DNA from: Geodermatophilus poikilotrophus
Lineage (GTDB): Bacteria > Actinomycetota > Actinomycetes > Mycobacteriales > Geodermatophilaceae
Direction: 5' to 3'
Assembly (NCBI RefSeq): GCF_900111455.1
Contig: NZ_FOIE01000012.1
Coordinates: forward strand, 35,038-99,037
DNA length: 64,000 nt
This document shows positions 53,977-62,690 of the stretch, piece after piece; positions within the stretch are counted from its first letter, which is position 1; each line of letters begins with the position of its first letter. Under the pieces are notes generated by a model that saw only the letters and a list, made by a program, of their open reading frames with translations, ran no database searches and was not told where the DNA came from. The position numbers and the translations under genes were made by a program.

Positions 53977-55881
53977 ATGGACGCACGGGTGCTGACCGGT
54001 GGAGGGCTGGGCCTGCTGGCCCCTCGCGAGGCGACCCGCCGGCACCTGCGGGCCGGGCTCTCGATCGACTCGTTCTTCGACGAGCTGAACCGCCGGGGGG
54101 TGCGGTACGCCGTCCTGCGGTGGTTCGAGGCGCTCCCCGACGTCGACCCCGGTGAGGACGTCGACGTCCTGGTCGCCGACGAGGACCTCCCGCTGCTGCG
54201 GACGCTGCTCGGGTCGCACCGGGTGGCACCGGCCCGGCAGGCGTTCGACGTCTACTCGGAGACGGGGCTGCCGGGGTCGGACTTCCGCGGGATCCCCTAC
54301 CTGTCCCCCGCGCTGGCCGCCCGCGTGCTCGACCGCGCCGTCCTGTGGCGGGGGCGGTACCGGGTGCCCTCCCCGGCCGACCACTTCGACTCCATGGCCT
54401 ACCACGTCGCCTACCACAAGGGGCTGCGGTCGGGGCTGCCCGCCGAGACCGGGGCTGCCCGCGCGACCGGCGCCCCCGAGCACGACTACGTCTCGATCCT
54501 CGGCGACCTCGCCGCGGACGTCGGGCTGTCGATCCGGCTCACCCTCGCCGACCTCGACGCGCACCTGGCGGCGAGCGGGCTGCGCCCGCCGCTGGACACC
54601 CTCGAGAAGCTCGCCGAGGCCAACCCCTGGCTCCGCGGCCACCTCGACCGGGAGTTCGGCCCCGCCGACGCGGACCTGCCCGGGCTCGCCGTCTTCGTGG
54701 TCCGGGAGCACGCCGCCGACCTGGTCGACCGGGTGCGGGCGGAGCTGCTGCGCGAGGGGTGGGAGCCGCTGGTCACCGTGCCGCTCGACCCGGAGCAGGC
54801 GGCGCGGGTCCGCGCGCGGGTGCGCGGGGGGAACTGGGGCGCCGGGCCCTTCGCCGTCGGCGGCGGCGGCCCGGCCGCCTACGTCGTGGCCTTCGACCTC
54901 GCCGCCGTCGTCGAGGGGGCGGCCCCCTCCCCCGAGCGCGTGACGGCCAGCAAGCTCGCCGTCCGCCGTCGCCTGCTGTCCGGGCGGCCGTCGGGGGCGA
55001 GGTTCAACCCCCTGCACAGCTCGGACAACGCCCGCCAGGCGCTGGACTACCTCGACGCCCTGGACGACCCCGGCGTCCTGGCGGGGATCCGGGAGCGGAT
55101 CGCCGACCTCCGCGCCGCGACGGCCTTCCCGTACCCGGTCGTGGAGCTGCTGCCGAGCAGGCGCCGCCGCGCCGTGACCGCGGTCGTCGAGCACCCCGAG
55201 TTCGGCGAGTGCGTCTGCAAGGTCTTCCACCCGAGCGCCCACCGCTTCCTCGAGCGGGAGCTGCGGGCCCGGACCGAGTTCGCCGACCTGCCCGAGGTGC
55301 CCACCCTGCTGGAAGCCGGCAGCAACTGGCTGCTGTCGCCCCGCTACACCGACACCCGGGCGCACGTGCGGCGCGCCCTCCCCGACGGCCCGCAGGAGCA
55401 GCTGACGCCGGCAACGAGCCGTGCGCTGGCCCGGCTCGCGCGGACCGTGCACGAGCGCGGCAGCTACCTGCTCGACCTCACGCCGCTGAACCTGGTGAGC
55501 GACGCGGTCGAGGGGCTGAAGGTCATCGACTGGGAGTTCCTGCAGGAGTTCCGGGGCGAGCGGCCGGCGCTGGCGGGCTCCCCCACCGTCCTCGGCCGGC
55601 ACGACCGCTCCCCGGACGTCGACACGCCGCTGGGGGTCAGCTCCTACGGCGGCGCCGTCCTCACCGTGTTCTCCCCGCGGGTCACCGGCGTCCCGAGCCG
55701 TCTGCTGCTGGCCCGGCCGGCCGCGTGGCCGGTCGCGCTGCTCGCCGAGCCCGGGATGGTCCTGGCGTGGCTGCTGCTCACGGTGCGGACGGCGGTCAAG
55801 CGGAGCCGCCCCCGGGTGCTGCGCGCGGCCCGGCGCACGGCCCGGGGCGTCCTCGTCGGCGTGGTGCGGCTCGGCAGGTGA
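53977..55881 (+). CDS. Multidomain nucleotidyltransferase-like / kinase-like protein of the EPS locus
   Basis: This 634-residue protein of unknown function seems to combine three parts. Residues 30-130 resemble a nucleotidyltransferase (RYAVLRWFEALP...GEDVDVLVADED with D61 and D63). Residues about 245-310 may be NDP-kinase-like (LAVFVVREHAADLVDRVRAELLREGW... RVRGGNWG...GPAAYVVAFDL). Residues about 390-530 resemble a eukaryotic-type kinase core, with CVCKVFHP, then LDLTPLNLV in place of a catalytic loop and VIDWEF in place of DFG. A membrane-facing C-terminus follows (LLAEPGMVLAWLLLTV). It may phosphorylate or activate a sugar. The domain calls are by eye. Confidence 0.6.
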   Translation: MDARVLTGGGLGLLAPREATRRHLRAGLSIDSFFDELNRRGVRYAVLRWFEALPDVDPGEDVDVLVADEDLPLLRTLLGSHRVAPARQAFDVYSETGLPGSDFRGIPYLSPALAARVLDRAVLWRGRYRVPSPADHFDSMAYHVAYHKGLRSGLPAETGAARATGAPEHDYVSILGDLAADVGLSIRLTLADLDAHLAASGLRPPLDTLEKLAEANPWLRGHLDREFGPADADLPGLAVFVVREHAADLVDRVRAELLREGWEPLVTVPLDPEQAARVRARVRGGNWGAGPFAVGGGGPAAYVVAFDLAAVVEGAAPSPERVTASKLAVRRRLLSGRPSGARFNPLHSSDNARQALDYLDALDDPGVLAGIRERIADLRAATAFPYPVVELLPSRRRRAVTAVVEHPEFGECVCKVFHPSAHRFLERELRARTEFADLPEVPTLLEAGSNWLLSPRYTDTRAHVRRALPDGPQEQLTPATSRALARLARTVHERGSYLLDLTPLNLVSDAVEGLKVIDWEFLQEFRGERPALAGSPTVLGRHDRSPDVDTPLGVSSYGGAVLTVFSPRVTGVPSRLLLARPAAWPVALLAEPGMVLAWLLLTVRTAVKRSRPRVLRAARRTARGVLVGVVRLGR

Positions 55882-57404
55882 GCTCCTCGGACACCGTCGG
55901 GGCGGCTGCTCCCGCCGCGGGGCCCGACCGGTCGATGACCCGCTCGGCCGTCCGCGGGCTGTCCTGGTCGATGGTCGGCGCGCTCGGGCAGGCGCTGCTG
56001 CAACTCGTCTCGATCGTCGTGCTCTCCCGGCTGCTGACGGCCGAGGAGTTCGGCACCGCGGTGGCGGCCACCGTCGTGATGGGCCTGGCCGTGGTGCTCG
56101 GGCAGCTCGGCATCGGGCCCGCCCTCGTGCAGTCGCGCAGCCTCAGCCGCGCGGACGTGGCCACCGCCTTCTCCGTGGCCGCGGCGCTCGGCGTGGTCCT
56201 GGCCGGGCTGCTGTTCCTGGCCGCGCCGGTGGTCAACCCGCTGGTCGGCCTGCCGGCCGACTCCTGGTTCCTGCGGCTGCTGTCGGTCGTGCTGGTCCTC
56301 GGCGGCCTGAGCTCGGTGTCCCTGGGCCTCCTGCAGCGGCACCTGCGCTTCCGCGCGCTCGTGCTCGTCGAGCTCTCGTCCTACGGCGTCGGGTACCTGG
56401 GGACGACGGTCGTCCTCGCGTCCGCCGGTGCCGGTGCGGCGGCCCTGGTGTGGGGGCAGGTCGTCCAGGCGCTGATGACGGCCGCCGGGGCCTACGCGCT
56501 GGTCCGCCACCCCGTGCGGCCTCGCCCGTGGGCGGTCATGGTGGCGTCGGCGCGGCGGGTCCTGGGCTTCGGGTCGGCGTACTCGTTCTCGCAGCTGGGC
56601 AACTGGGTCGGGCTCAACGGGGACAACCTCGTCGTCACCTCGACGCTGGGCCCCGCCGCGCTGGGCGTCTACTCGCGGGCCTACCAGTTGCTCGTCCAGC
56701 CCGCGAACCTCATCGGGACCGTCGCGGACAAGGTGCTGTTCCCGTCGCTGTCGCGGATCCAGGACGACTCCGACCGCCTGGCCCGGGCCTACGTCCTGGC
56801 CGGGTCGCTCGTCGCCCTGCTCACGCTGCCGAGCAGCGTGCTGCTGTTCGTCCTGACTCCCGAGGTGGTCGCCATCCTGCTGGGGCCCGGTTGGACGGCG
56901 GTGGTCCTGCCCCTGCAGGTCTTCGCCGTGGTACTCCTGCCGCGGACCGCCTACAAGATCAGCGGCTCCCTGACGCGCGCCACCGGTGCGGTGCTCGGGG
57001 GCGCCTGGCGGCAGTGGCTCTACGCGGCCGAGGTGACGGTGGGCTGCGCGATCGGCAGCCTCTGGGGCATCACCGGCGTCGCCGTCGGGGCGTCCGCGGC
57101 GATCGTGGCGCACTTCGTCACGATGCTGGTCTTCTCGGCCCGGATCAGCCGCGGCCTGGTCGGGCGCGTGCTCCGCAGCTACGCCAGGTCGCTGCCACTC
57201 GCCGCCGCCACCGCCGCGGTGGCCTGGCCCGTCGCCACGGTGCTGCGCGGAGCCGCGCTCCCCGACCTCGTGGTCGTCCTCGGCACCGCGGGGAGCGGCG
57301 TGCTGGCCGCCGTCATCGCGCTGGTCGCGACCCGGCGGCTCTTCCGCGACGAGCTGGCCGTCCTGACGGCGGCCCGGTCCCGCGGGGCACCGCCGGCCGG
57401 CTGA
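55878..57404 (+). CDS. Wzx-type polysaccharide flippase
   Basis: This 508-residue MATE/MVF-superfamily exporter has about 12-14 hydrophobic segments, AEEFGTAVAATVVMGLAVVLGQLGIGPALVQ near the start and NGDNLVVTSTLGPAALGVYSRAYQLLVQPANLIGTVADKVLFPSLSRIQDD in the middle, typical of Wzx/RfbX. It flips undecaprenyl-linked repeat units. GTG at 55878 overlaps the previous stop (GTGA). A 93-nt gap then leads to the toxin gene. Confidence 0.9.
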   Translation: MSSSDTVGAAAPAAGPDRSMTRSAVRGLSWSMVGALGQALLQLVSIVVLSRLLTAEEFGTAVAATVVMGLAVVLGQLGIGPALVQSRSLSRADVATAFSVAAALGVVLAGLLFLAAPVVNPLVGLPADSWFLRLLSVVLVLGGLSSVSLGLLQRHLRFRALVLVELSSYGVGYLGTTVVLASAGAGAAALVWGQVVQALMTAAGAYALVRHPVRPRPWAVMVASARRVLGFGSAYSFSQLGNWVGLNGDNLVVTSTLGPAALGVYSRAYQLLVQPANLIGTVADKVLFPSLSRIQDDSDRLARAYVLAGSLVALLTLPSSVLLFVLTPEVVAILLGPGWTAVVLPLQVFAVVLLPRTAYKISGSLTRATGAVLGGAWRQWLYAAEVTVGCAIGSLWGITGVAVGASAAIVAHFVTMLVFSARISRGLVGRVLRSYARSLPLAAATAAVAWPVATVLRGAALPDLVVVLGTAGSGVLAAVIALVATRRLFRDELAVLTAARSRGAPPAG

Positions 57405-57497
57405 GGCCGACGGGACGGGGCAGGGCGGCAGTGTCCCCACCACGTCGTCCGGGCTGGCGAGGCCGCACGAGAACCACGTCGCCGAGCACTCACGTCG

Positions 57498-59534
57498 GTG
57501 TCGGAGCCGGCAGGTGACGAGACGGTGACGAGGACCGGCGATCCTGACATCGTGGCCGGGAGCCGGGAATCACTCCGCCCTGTCGGAGATGTCTCACGCC
57601 ACGAGGTCCCGCCGCATCCAGCCCTCGGCCACATGGGGCCCTTCGGCGTCCAACACAGGGCCGTGCGGGCCAGTGCCCGTGGCGATTGGGAAGAGCGCGA
57701 CGCCGATCGCATGGCCACGGAGGCCCTACACCGCGATGCGACGGCCGGTCTTCCACCAGGGTCCGGCGGCGGACACCGCCCCTTCGATGCAGAGACGCGG
57801 GCTGCCTTCGAGCGGAGTTTCGGCCACGATTTCAGCGCCGTCCGCGTGCACGCGGACGGCGGGGCTGCCAGGAGCGCCGCTGCCATGGGCGCGAGTGCCT
57901 ACACCGTCGGGCCGGACATCGTCCTCGGGGCGGCGTACCGGCCCGACCGCCCCGATGGGCAGCGTCTCCTGGCGCACGAGCTGGCACACGTGGTGCAGTG
58001 CTCGACGGGTCGAGCGCGGCCCGGTGTGGTTCTCCGCCAGCAATTGCCAGAGGCGGAGAAGCCCGAAGCGAGACCGTTGCCCGAGGCGGACGTCAAGCGG
58101 CACGGCATCGTCTACCGGCTCGAGGGAGCGACCCTGCGGGATGCCCCCTCGCCCGGGGGACGCGCACTAGGGCTGCTGCCTTTCAACACGCGGGTGTTCG
58201 TGGATTCCGAGCAGCGCGGTTGGTATTTCGTGTCGACCGATGACGGCCGTTGGGGTTACTGCGCCACTTCGCACGTCAAGACCAACCTCCCCGAGCCGGA
58301 AGCGAAGATCCACTGGATCGCGCAGGGAGAGACAGCTCTCGACATCTCACGGAGGTATTACGGGGGTGCAGCCGAGTGGGGCAGTGACCACCGGTTCTAC
58401 GTGAACGGGCTGGTGTACGTCAACGCCGGCGAGGGGCGGCGGGGGATCTACAAGCCCTCGCCCGACGCCGACTGGGAGGACACCAGAACGCGCGCCGGCT
58501 ACATGATCTGGATACCCGGTCCGGCATTCCTCAAGAGCTTGCGCGGCAAGGTCTCGTCAGGCTCGATCACGCACGAGGCCTGGCAGACGGTAAAGGCCGC
58601 GGCCGAGGCCGTGGCCACGTTCACCGCGGGGGCTGCCGCCTTCGTCGCAGGGCTGCTGCATGGCGCGCTGGAGTCGCTGTGGGATGTCCTCGTCGGTCTC
58701 AAGGACCTGGCGGTGATGCTGTGGGACATCCTCAAGAGCCTGTTCACAGGCAACCTGCTCTCGGACGCCAAGGAGCTGTGGGAGCAGCTCAAGGACCTCG
58801 ACTGGGGCACCCTCGTCCGAGGCTGGCTGGACCGCTTCCTGGAGCGCTGGGACGCCCCGGGGCTCCTCGCGCGCTGGCACTTCCGCGGCTGGGTCATCGG
58901 CTACGCGATCATGGAGGTGCTGCTGCTGGTCTTCTCCTCGGGCGTCATCGCCGGCATCAAGTGGATCGGCAAGGCCTCCAAGGTGTCGAAGGTCCTCGCC
59001 AACCTGCCGAAGGTGCAGAAGTTCGTCGAGGCCGTCAAGGCAAGCAAGGCGGCGGAGCGCGTGACGCGCGCACTGTCCCGAGGTGGGGCGCTCGCCGAGG
59101 ACGCCGCTGCGGCTGTGCGGTGGATCGAACGGCTCTCGGCGAATCCGAAGATCATCTGGGGACGTAGCCCCGAGGAGATCGCCGACGTCTTCCGGTTGGC
59201 CGGGCGGCAGGTCGTCCCGAGGCAGTCGAAAAAGGGGTCGAAACTGGCGCAGATCCTCGAGGTCAAGGGCGATAGGAAGATCATGCAGGTCCAGGTACAC
59301 CCTGGAGGCGGTCGACACGGAGGCTCCTACTACAAGATCTCCACCTCGGACAAGGGCATCATCAAGGTGGTCGACAAGGCGACCTACGTCGCCATCCCCG
59401 GCGAGAAGGCCACCATCGTCTACATGCCCGACCTGGAGGGTTGGCTCGTCCGAGCGGTGGCCGCGAACAGCCTCGCTCAGCAGGCAGGGGGCGAGGTCCC
59501 GGTCGGTCCGATGGCGCAGCCGGAGGAAGACTAG
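57498..59534 (+). CDS. DUF4157 polymorphic toxin protein
   Basis: This 678-residue protein begins with a DUF4157 (eCIS core) domain: FDAETRAAFERSFGHDFSAVRVHADG and the zinc motif HELAH at residues 160-164. An SH3-like segment follows (residues about 200-260: ATLRDAPSPGGRALGLLPFNTRVFV), then a LysM-like IHWIAQGETALDISRRYYGG. There is a hydrophobic helical region (residues about 365-490) and a C-terminal domain with QVHPGGGRHGGSYYKISTSDKGIIKVVDKATY, probably the toxic module. The gene is visibly less GC-rich than its neighbours, suggesting transfer. GTG at 57498 has no good ribosome site. No injection-system structural genes are in the window. Confidence 0.75.
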   Translation: MSEPAGDETVTRTGDPDIVAGSRESLRPVGDVSRHEVPPHPALGHMGPFGVQHRAVRASARGDWEERDADRMATEALHRDATAGLPPGSGGGHRPFDAETRAAFERSFGHDFSAVRVHADGGAARSAAAMGASAYTVGPDIVLGAAYRPDRPDGQRLLAHELAHVVQCSTGRARPGVVLRQQLPEAEKPEARPLPEADVKRHGIVYRLEGATLRDAPSPGGRALGLLPFNTRVFVDSEQRGWYFVSTDDGRWGYCATSHVKTNLPEPEAKIHWIAQGETALDISRRYYGGAAEWGSDHRFYVNGLVYVNAGEGRRGIYKPSPDADWEDTRTRAGYMIWIPGPAFLKSLRGKVSSGSITHEAWQTVKAAAEAVATFTAGAAAFVAGLLHGALESLWDVLVGLKDLAVMLWDILKSLFTGNLLSDAKELWEQLKDLDWGTLVRGWLDRFLERWDAPGLLARWHFRGWVIGYAIMEVLLLVFSSGVIAGIKWIGKASKVSKVLANLPKVQKFVEAVKASKAAERVTRALSRGGALAEDAAAAVRWIERLSANPKIIWGRSPEEIADVFRLAGRQVVPRQSKKGSKLAQILEVKGDRKIMQVQVHPGGGRHGGSYYKISTSDKGIIKVVDKATYVAIPGEKATIVYMPDLEGWLVRAVAANSLAQQAGGEVPVGPMAQPEED

Positions 59535-59538
59535 AGCG

Positions 59539-60210
59539 GTGAAGGTGACGGTGTACGGCGTCGCGTCACCGGACGAGGCGCGCCGACTCGAGGCGGCAGG
59601 CGCGGACGTCATCGGTGTCTTCCTCGGTGATCGACCCGGCGGAAGGGTCCTCGACGAGGAGACTGCGGTGCGCATCCGCCAAGCCGTGTCGAACGCGGAG
59701 ATCTGTGTGGAACACCGCTCTAGCACGCCGGACCCCGCCCTCGCCAGCCGCCTGGGGGCTCGGTGGATCCAGGTGCCGTGGAACCAGGATGCGCCGCAGA
59801 GCTGGCGCGAGCAGCTCGCCGTCGAAGGCGTGGGATGGGTGCTCGGGCGCGTTCCGGCGGACGAGGACGACGACCCGGAATGGGTCGTCAGCCGGTGGAC
59901 CGGTTATGACGCCCCAACTCCCGACTGGGTCTACGTCGAGGTGTTCCCGGACTTGACCGACCCATGGCCGACGCTGCAGGACTCGAGCCCGGACGAGGTC
60001 GATGCCGCCGACCTGGATCGGATGGCCGCAGAGCGTCCTGTGGTCTTCTCTCTGCCGCTCACCGAGGAGCAGATCCCGCAGGCTCGCGGCCTCTTCCCGC
60101 ACGCGTACGGCTTCGCACTGACGCTGAGGGGACGCCACGGTGAGGTGCCGGGTGCCACGACGATCGATGTGGAGGAGGCGCTGCATCTCCTGGAGGCGTT
60201 GCGGCGCTGA
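59539..60210 (+). CDS. TrpF-like protein, putative immunity partner
   Basis: This 223-residue protein starts 4 nt after the toxin stop. Its N-terminus (VKVTVYGVASPDEARRLEAAGADVIGVFLG) resembles phosphoribosylanthranilate isomerase TrpF, where K-x-C-G-x-T/K follows the first strand. Here the catalytic Cys is replaced, so it is unlikely to be TrpF. The rest shows a barrel-like alternation and an acidic segment (ADEDDDPEWV). The 4-nt spacing to a polymorphic toxin gene is the usual toxin-immunity arrangement. An immunity role for this fold is inference. GTG at 59539 is the start. Confidence 0.6.
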   Translation: MKVTVYGVASPDEARRLEAAGADVIGVFLGDRPGGRVLDEETAVRIRQAVSNAEICVEHRSSTPDPALASRLGARWIQVPWNQDAPQSWREQLAVEGVGWVLGRVPADEDDDPEWVVSRWTGYDAPTPDWVYVEVFPDLTDPWPTLQDSSPDEVDAADLDRMAAERPVVFSLPLTEEQIPQARGLFPHAYGFALTLRGRHGEVPGATTIDVEEALHLLEALRR

Positions 60211-60410
60211 CGACGTCGTACAGCTCCACCGCTTCGGCTGAGCGAACCGCACCGCACCAGCTCAGGGACCTCGGAGGGCCGGGCGCCGTGCCGTCGGTGC
60301 GGCTTGCCACCGACCACTCGAGCGCCGTGGTGACGGCGCGATACGCGCTGTCGAGACCTGGGCGGCTCCTCTGCCTGCTTGGGTGACTTCGCCAACGAGG
60401 ACCCCTGCAC
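60211..60410. other. 200-nt gene-free spacer
   Basis: This lies between the convergent TrpF-like and tyrosine phosphatase genes. I saw no coding potential, no strong hairpin and no member of the window's repeat family. Base composition is intermediate between the toxin island and the polysaccharide genes, so it may be an island boundary. Confidence 0.4.
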
Positions 60411-61034
60411 TCAGCGAGGTACCCGTCCCCTCGGGCTGCGGAGGACGCGGTCGAGCACCGGGTCGAGGCACTCGGCGATGTCCGCGACCGCGCGGGCGTG
60501 CGCCTCCGGGGGGCCGGCGATCGGGTCGTCGATGTCGTCCTCCGCGCCGCCGGTCCGCAGCCGTCGGGCCGCGGCCATCCGGCCGACGAGGCTGCGCGGG
60601 TCGCCGTCCGGCGCCTGCGAGCCGGCCAGCCGCACCAGGTCGGCCGCCTCGCGGAGGGTGAAGGTCCGGGACAGCGCCCGCGGCTCGAGGGCGAGCACGG
60701 CCTGCCGGTGCTCCCGCGTCATCGTCAGCACCAGGTCGGCCTCGGTGATCATCCGCGGGCGCAGCCGGCGTGCCGTGAACCCCTCGACGTCCCCACCCAG
60801 CGCGCACACGGCCGCGGCGCTGTCGGGGTGCACCGCGGCACCGACCACCCCTCGCGTCCCCGCGCTGCGCACCTGCACGGCGGAGGCGGCGTCCCCGAGG
60901 AGCTCCTCGAGCCGCCGTCGGGCCAGCCGCTCCGCCGCCGCTGACCGGCAGATGTTGCCGGTGCAGACGAACAGCAGGTGGAACGCGGTCGCGGGGGGCG
61001 AGTCACCGACCGCCCGTGACCGGGGGTCGGTCAA
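60411..61034 (-). CDS. Low-molecular-weight protein tyrosine phosphatase
   Basis: This 207-residue enzyme has the LMW-PTP P-loop VCTGNICRSA with C24 and R30 and a plausible general-acid Asp near DDIDDPIAG. In polysaccharide loci such phosphatases dephosphorylate the C-terminal tyrosines of the Wzz/BY-kinase encoded just upstream. The only reasonable start is TTG at 61034, overlapping the kinase stop codon (TTGA), so translation is coupled. Confidence 0.88.
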   Translation of the reverse strand: MTDPRSRAVGDSPPATAFHLLFVCTGNICRSAAAERLARRRLEELLGDAASAVQVRSAGTRGVVGAAVHPDSAAAVCALGGDVEGFTARRLRPRMITEADLVLTMTREHRQAVLALEPRALSRTFTLREAADLVRLAGSQAPDGDPRSLVGRMAAARRLRTGGAEDDIDDPIAGPPEAHARAVADIAECLDPVLDRVLRSPRGRVPR

Positions 61035-62407
61035 CGCGCCGCGGACGCCGGCCGGGCGGCGTACTCGCTGCTGTAGCCGTACGCCGCGCTGACGTCGTCC
61101 CGCGCCGGCACGATGTTCAGGACGGTCCCGACCGTCCGGGCCCCCACGCGGTCCAGCGTCGCGCGCGTCCGCTGCAGCTGCTCCCGGGTCGTGCTGCCGT
61201 GGCGCACGGAGAGGAGGACGCCGTCGGCCAGGACCGCCAGGCCGGTCGCGTCGGCGACGGGCAGCAGCGGCGGGGCGTCGAGGATGACGTAGTCGTGGCT
61301 GCCCCGCAGGTCCTGCAGGAGCGCGCCCATCGCGCCCGAGGCGAGCAGCTGGGCCGGGTTCGGTGCCGACGGTCCGGCCCCGATGACCACGAGGCCCCCG
61401 TCCTCCCCGTAGGGCTGCGCCACCTCCTCGACCCGCACTCGACCGGCCAGGACGTTGGTGAGGCCCACACCGTTGACGAGGCCGAGGTAGCTGGTGACCC
61501 GCGGGCGCCGCAGATCGGCCTCGATGAGCGCCACCCGCTGACCGGCGTCAGCCAGGGCGAGCGCCAGGTTGACCGCGACCGTCGTCTTGCCCTCGGACGG
61601 CATGGCGCTGGAGACCATGAGCACCCGCGGGGGCGTGTCGACGTCGAGGAACTGCAGGTTGGTCTGCAGGTGCCGGTAGGCCTCGGCCGACCGGCTAGAG
61701 CTCTGCAGGTCGACCCGGTGCTGCGCGTGCAGGTCACCGTCCCGGAGGACGACGCCGATGACCGGCGCACCGGCCAGGTCCGCCACCTCCTCCGGGTCCT
61801 TGACCGACCGGTCCAGCCGGGCGCGGAGCACCGCCGTGGCGGCGCCCAGGCCCAGGCCGATGACCAGTCCGACCGCGATGTCGAGCACCGGCTGCGGCGC
61901 GCTGGGCGAACGCGGCAGGTCCGCGGCACCGAAGACGGTGACCCTGACCGGCGACGTGAGGGAGCCGGCCGGGGTCTCCAGTTCCTCCACGGCGGCGATG
62001 AACTCGTCGGCGACGGTCCGGGCGACGCGCTGCGCCTCCGCGGGCGAGGGGTCGGTGACGCTGACGTCGAGGACCACCGTGCCGGAGACCGGAGCCGCGT
62101 CGATGCGGGCGGCCAGCTCACCCGGCGTCAGGTCGAGGCCGAGCTCGGCCACGACCCGGGCGGCCAGTTCCTGGCTGGTCAGCAGCTCCGCGTAGGAGGC
62201 GATGCGCTTCTCCGCGAACTGGTTGCCCTGGAATGCCTCGGCGGTGGAGGACGAGTCGGTCGTGGACACGAACAGCTGCGTGTGGGACGTGTAGACCGGT
62301 GTGGTCGTCAGCGTGACCGCCACGGCGGCGAGGCCTCCGAGGAGGAGCCCCAGCGTCGGCATCCACCAGCCCCACCGCAGCGCTCGGACCATCTCGCCGA
62401 AGTTCAT
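61031..62407 (-). CDS. Wzz chain-length determinant / BY-kinase fusion
   Basis: This 458-residue protein has an N-terminal Wzz domain with two membrane helices (WGWWMPTLGLLLGGLAAVAVTL and VLDIAVGLVIGLGLGAATAVL) and a cytosolic tyrosine kinase domain: Walker A VSSAMPSEGKTTVAVN, Walker A' ALIEADLRRP and VILDAPPLLPVAD. A tyrosine cluster, AAYGYSSEY, closes the protein and is the likely autophosphorylation site. It controls polymer length and export. ATG at 62407 follows the shared EPS leader motif. Confidence 0.92.
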   Translation of the reverse strand: MNFGEMVRALRWGWWMPTLGLLLGGLAAVAVTLTTTPVYTSHTQLFVSTTDSSSTAEAFQGNQFAEKRIASYAELLTSQELAARVVAELGLDLTPGELAARIDAAPVSGTVVLDVSVTDPSPAEAQRVARTVADEFIAAVEELETPAGSLTSPVRVTVFGAADLPRSPSAPQPVLDIAVGLVIGLGLGAATAVLRARLDRSVKDPEEVADLAGAPVIGVVLRDGDLHAQHRVDLQSSSRSAEAYRHLQTNLQFLDVDTPPRVLMVSSAMPSEGKTTVAVNLALALADAGQRVALIEADLRRPRVTSYLGLVNGVGLTNVLAGRVRVEEVAQPYGEDGGLVVIGAGPSAPNPAQLLASGAMGALLQDLRGSHDYVILDAPPLLPVADATGLAVLADGVLLSVRHGSTTREQLQRTRATLDRVGARTVGTVLNIVPARDDVSAAYGYSSEYAARPASAAR

Positions 62408-62690
62408 CCTGCGTCCTCGTTCCCCCGTGTCGGATCAGGCCGTCCGGCCCCGCGGCCCGAGCCGCGCCCGTCGGACGATAGGTCTCGCCCGGCCGGACGG
62501 ACGGGTTCCCGGGGAGGCCCTCCCCCCTTGGGGTTGATTCCCGCGGCTGGGGCCCGGCGGACACCTCCCCGCGCCTTCCGGGGACCTCCCGGGGATGTCA
62601 GCATCGCCGCTCGTCACCGGGCATCCGCCCGGTGGCGCCCAGCCGGCCGGACGGTCGGTGGGTCGGACGTCGCAGGGGGAGTCGGTGTCG
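62408..62690. promoter_or_regulatory. Divergent promoter region, wzz/BY-kinase and ugd
   Basis: This 283-nt spacer drives two divergent genes. On the minus strand GATCCGACACGGGGGAACG (62418-62436) matches the leaders at 49232 and 53956. On the plus strand GTCGGACGTCGCAGGGGGAG (62661-62680) is a weaker variant before ugd. Other GC-rich palindromes are present but not identified as a known site. Confidence 0.5.

Noticed and set aside
57498..60210. Complete extracellular contractile injection system
   Set aside because: Only a DUF4157 protein is present; no sheath, tube, baseplate or AAA genes lie in the window.
59539..60210. Functional trpF
   Set aside because: The N-terminal strand resembles TrpF, but the catalytic Cys is absent and no other trp gene is nearby.
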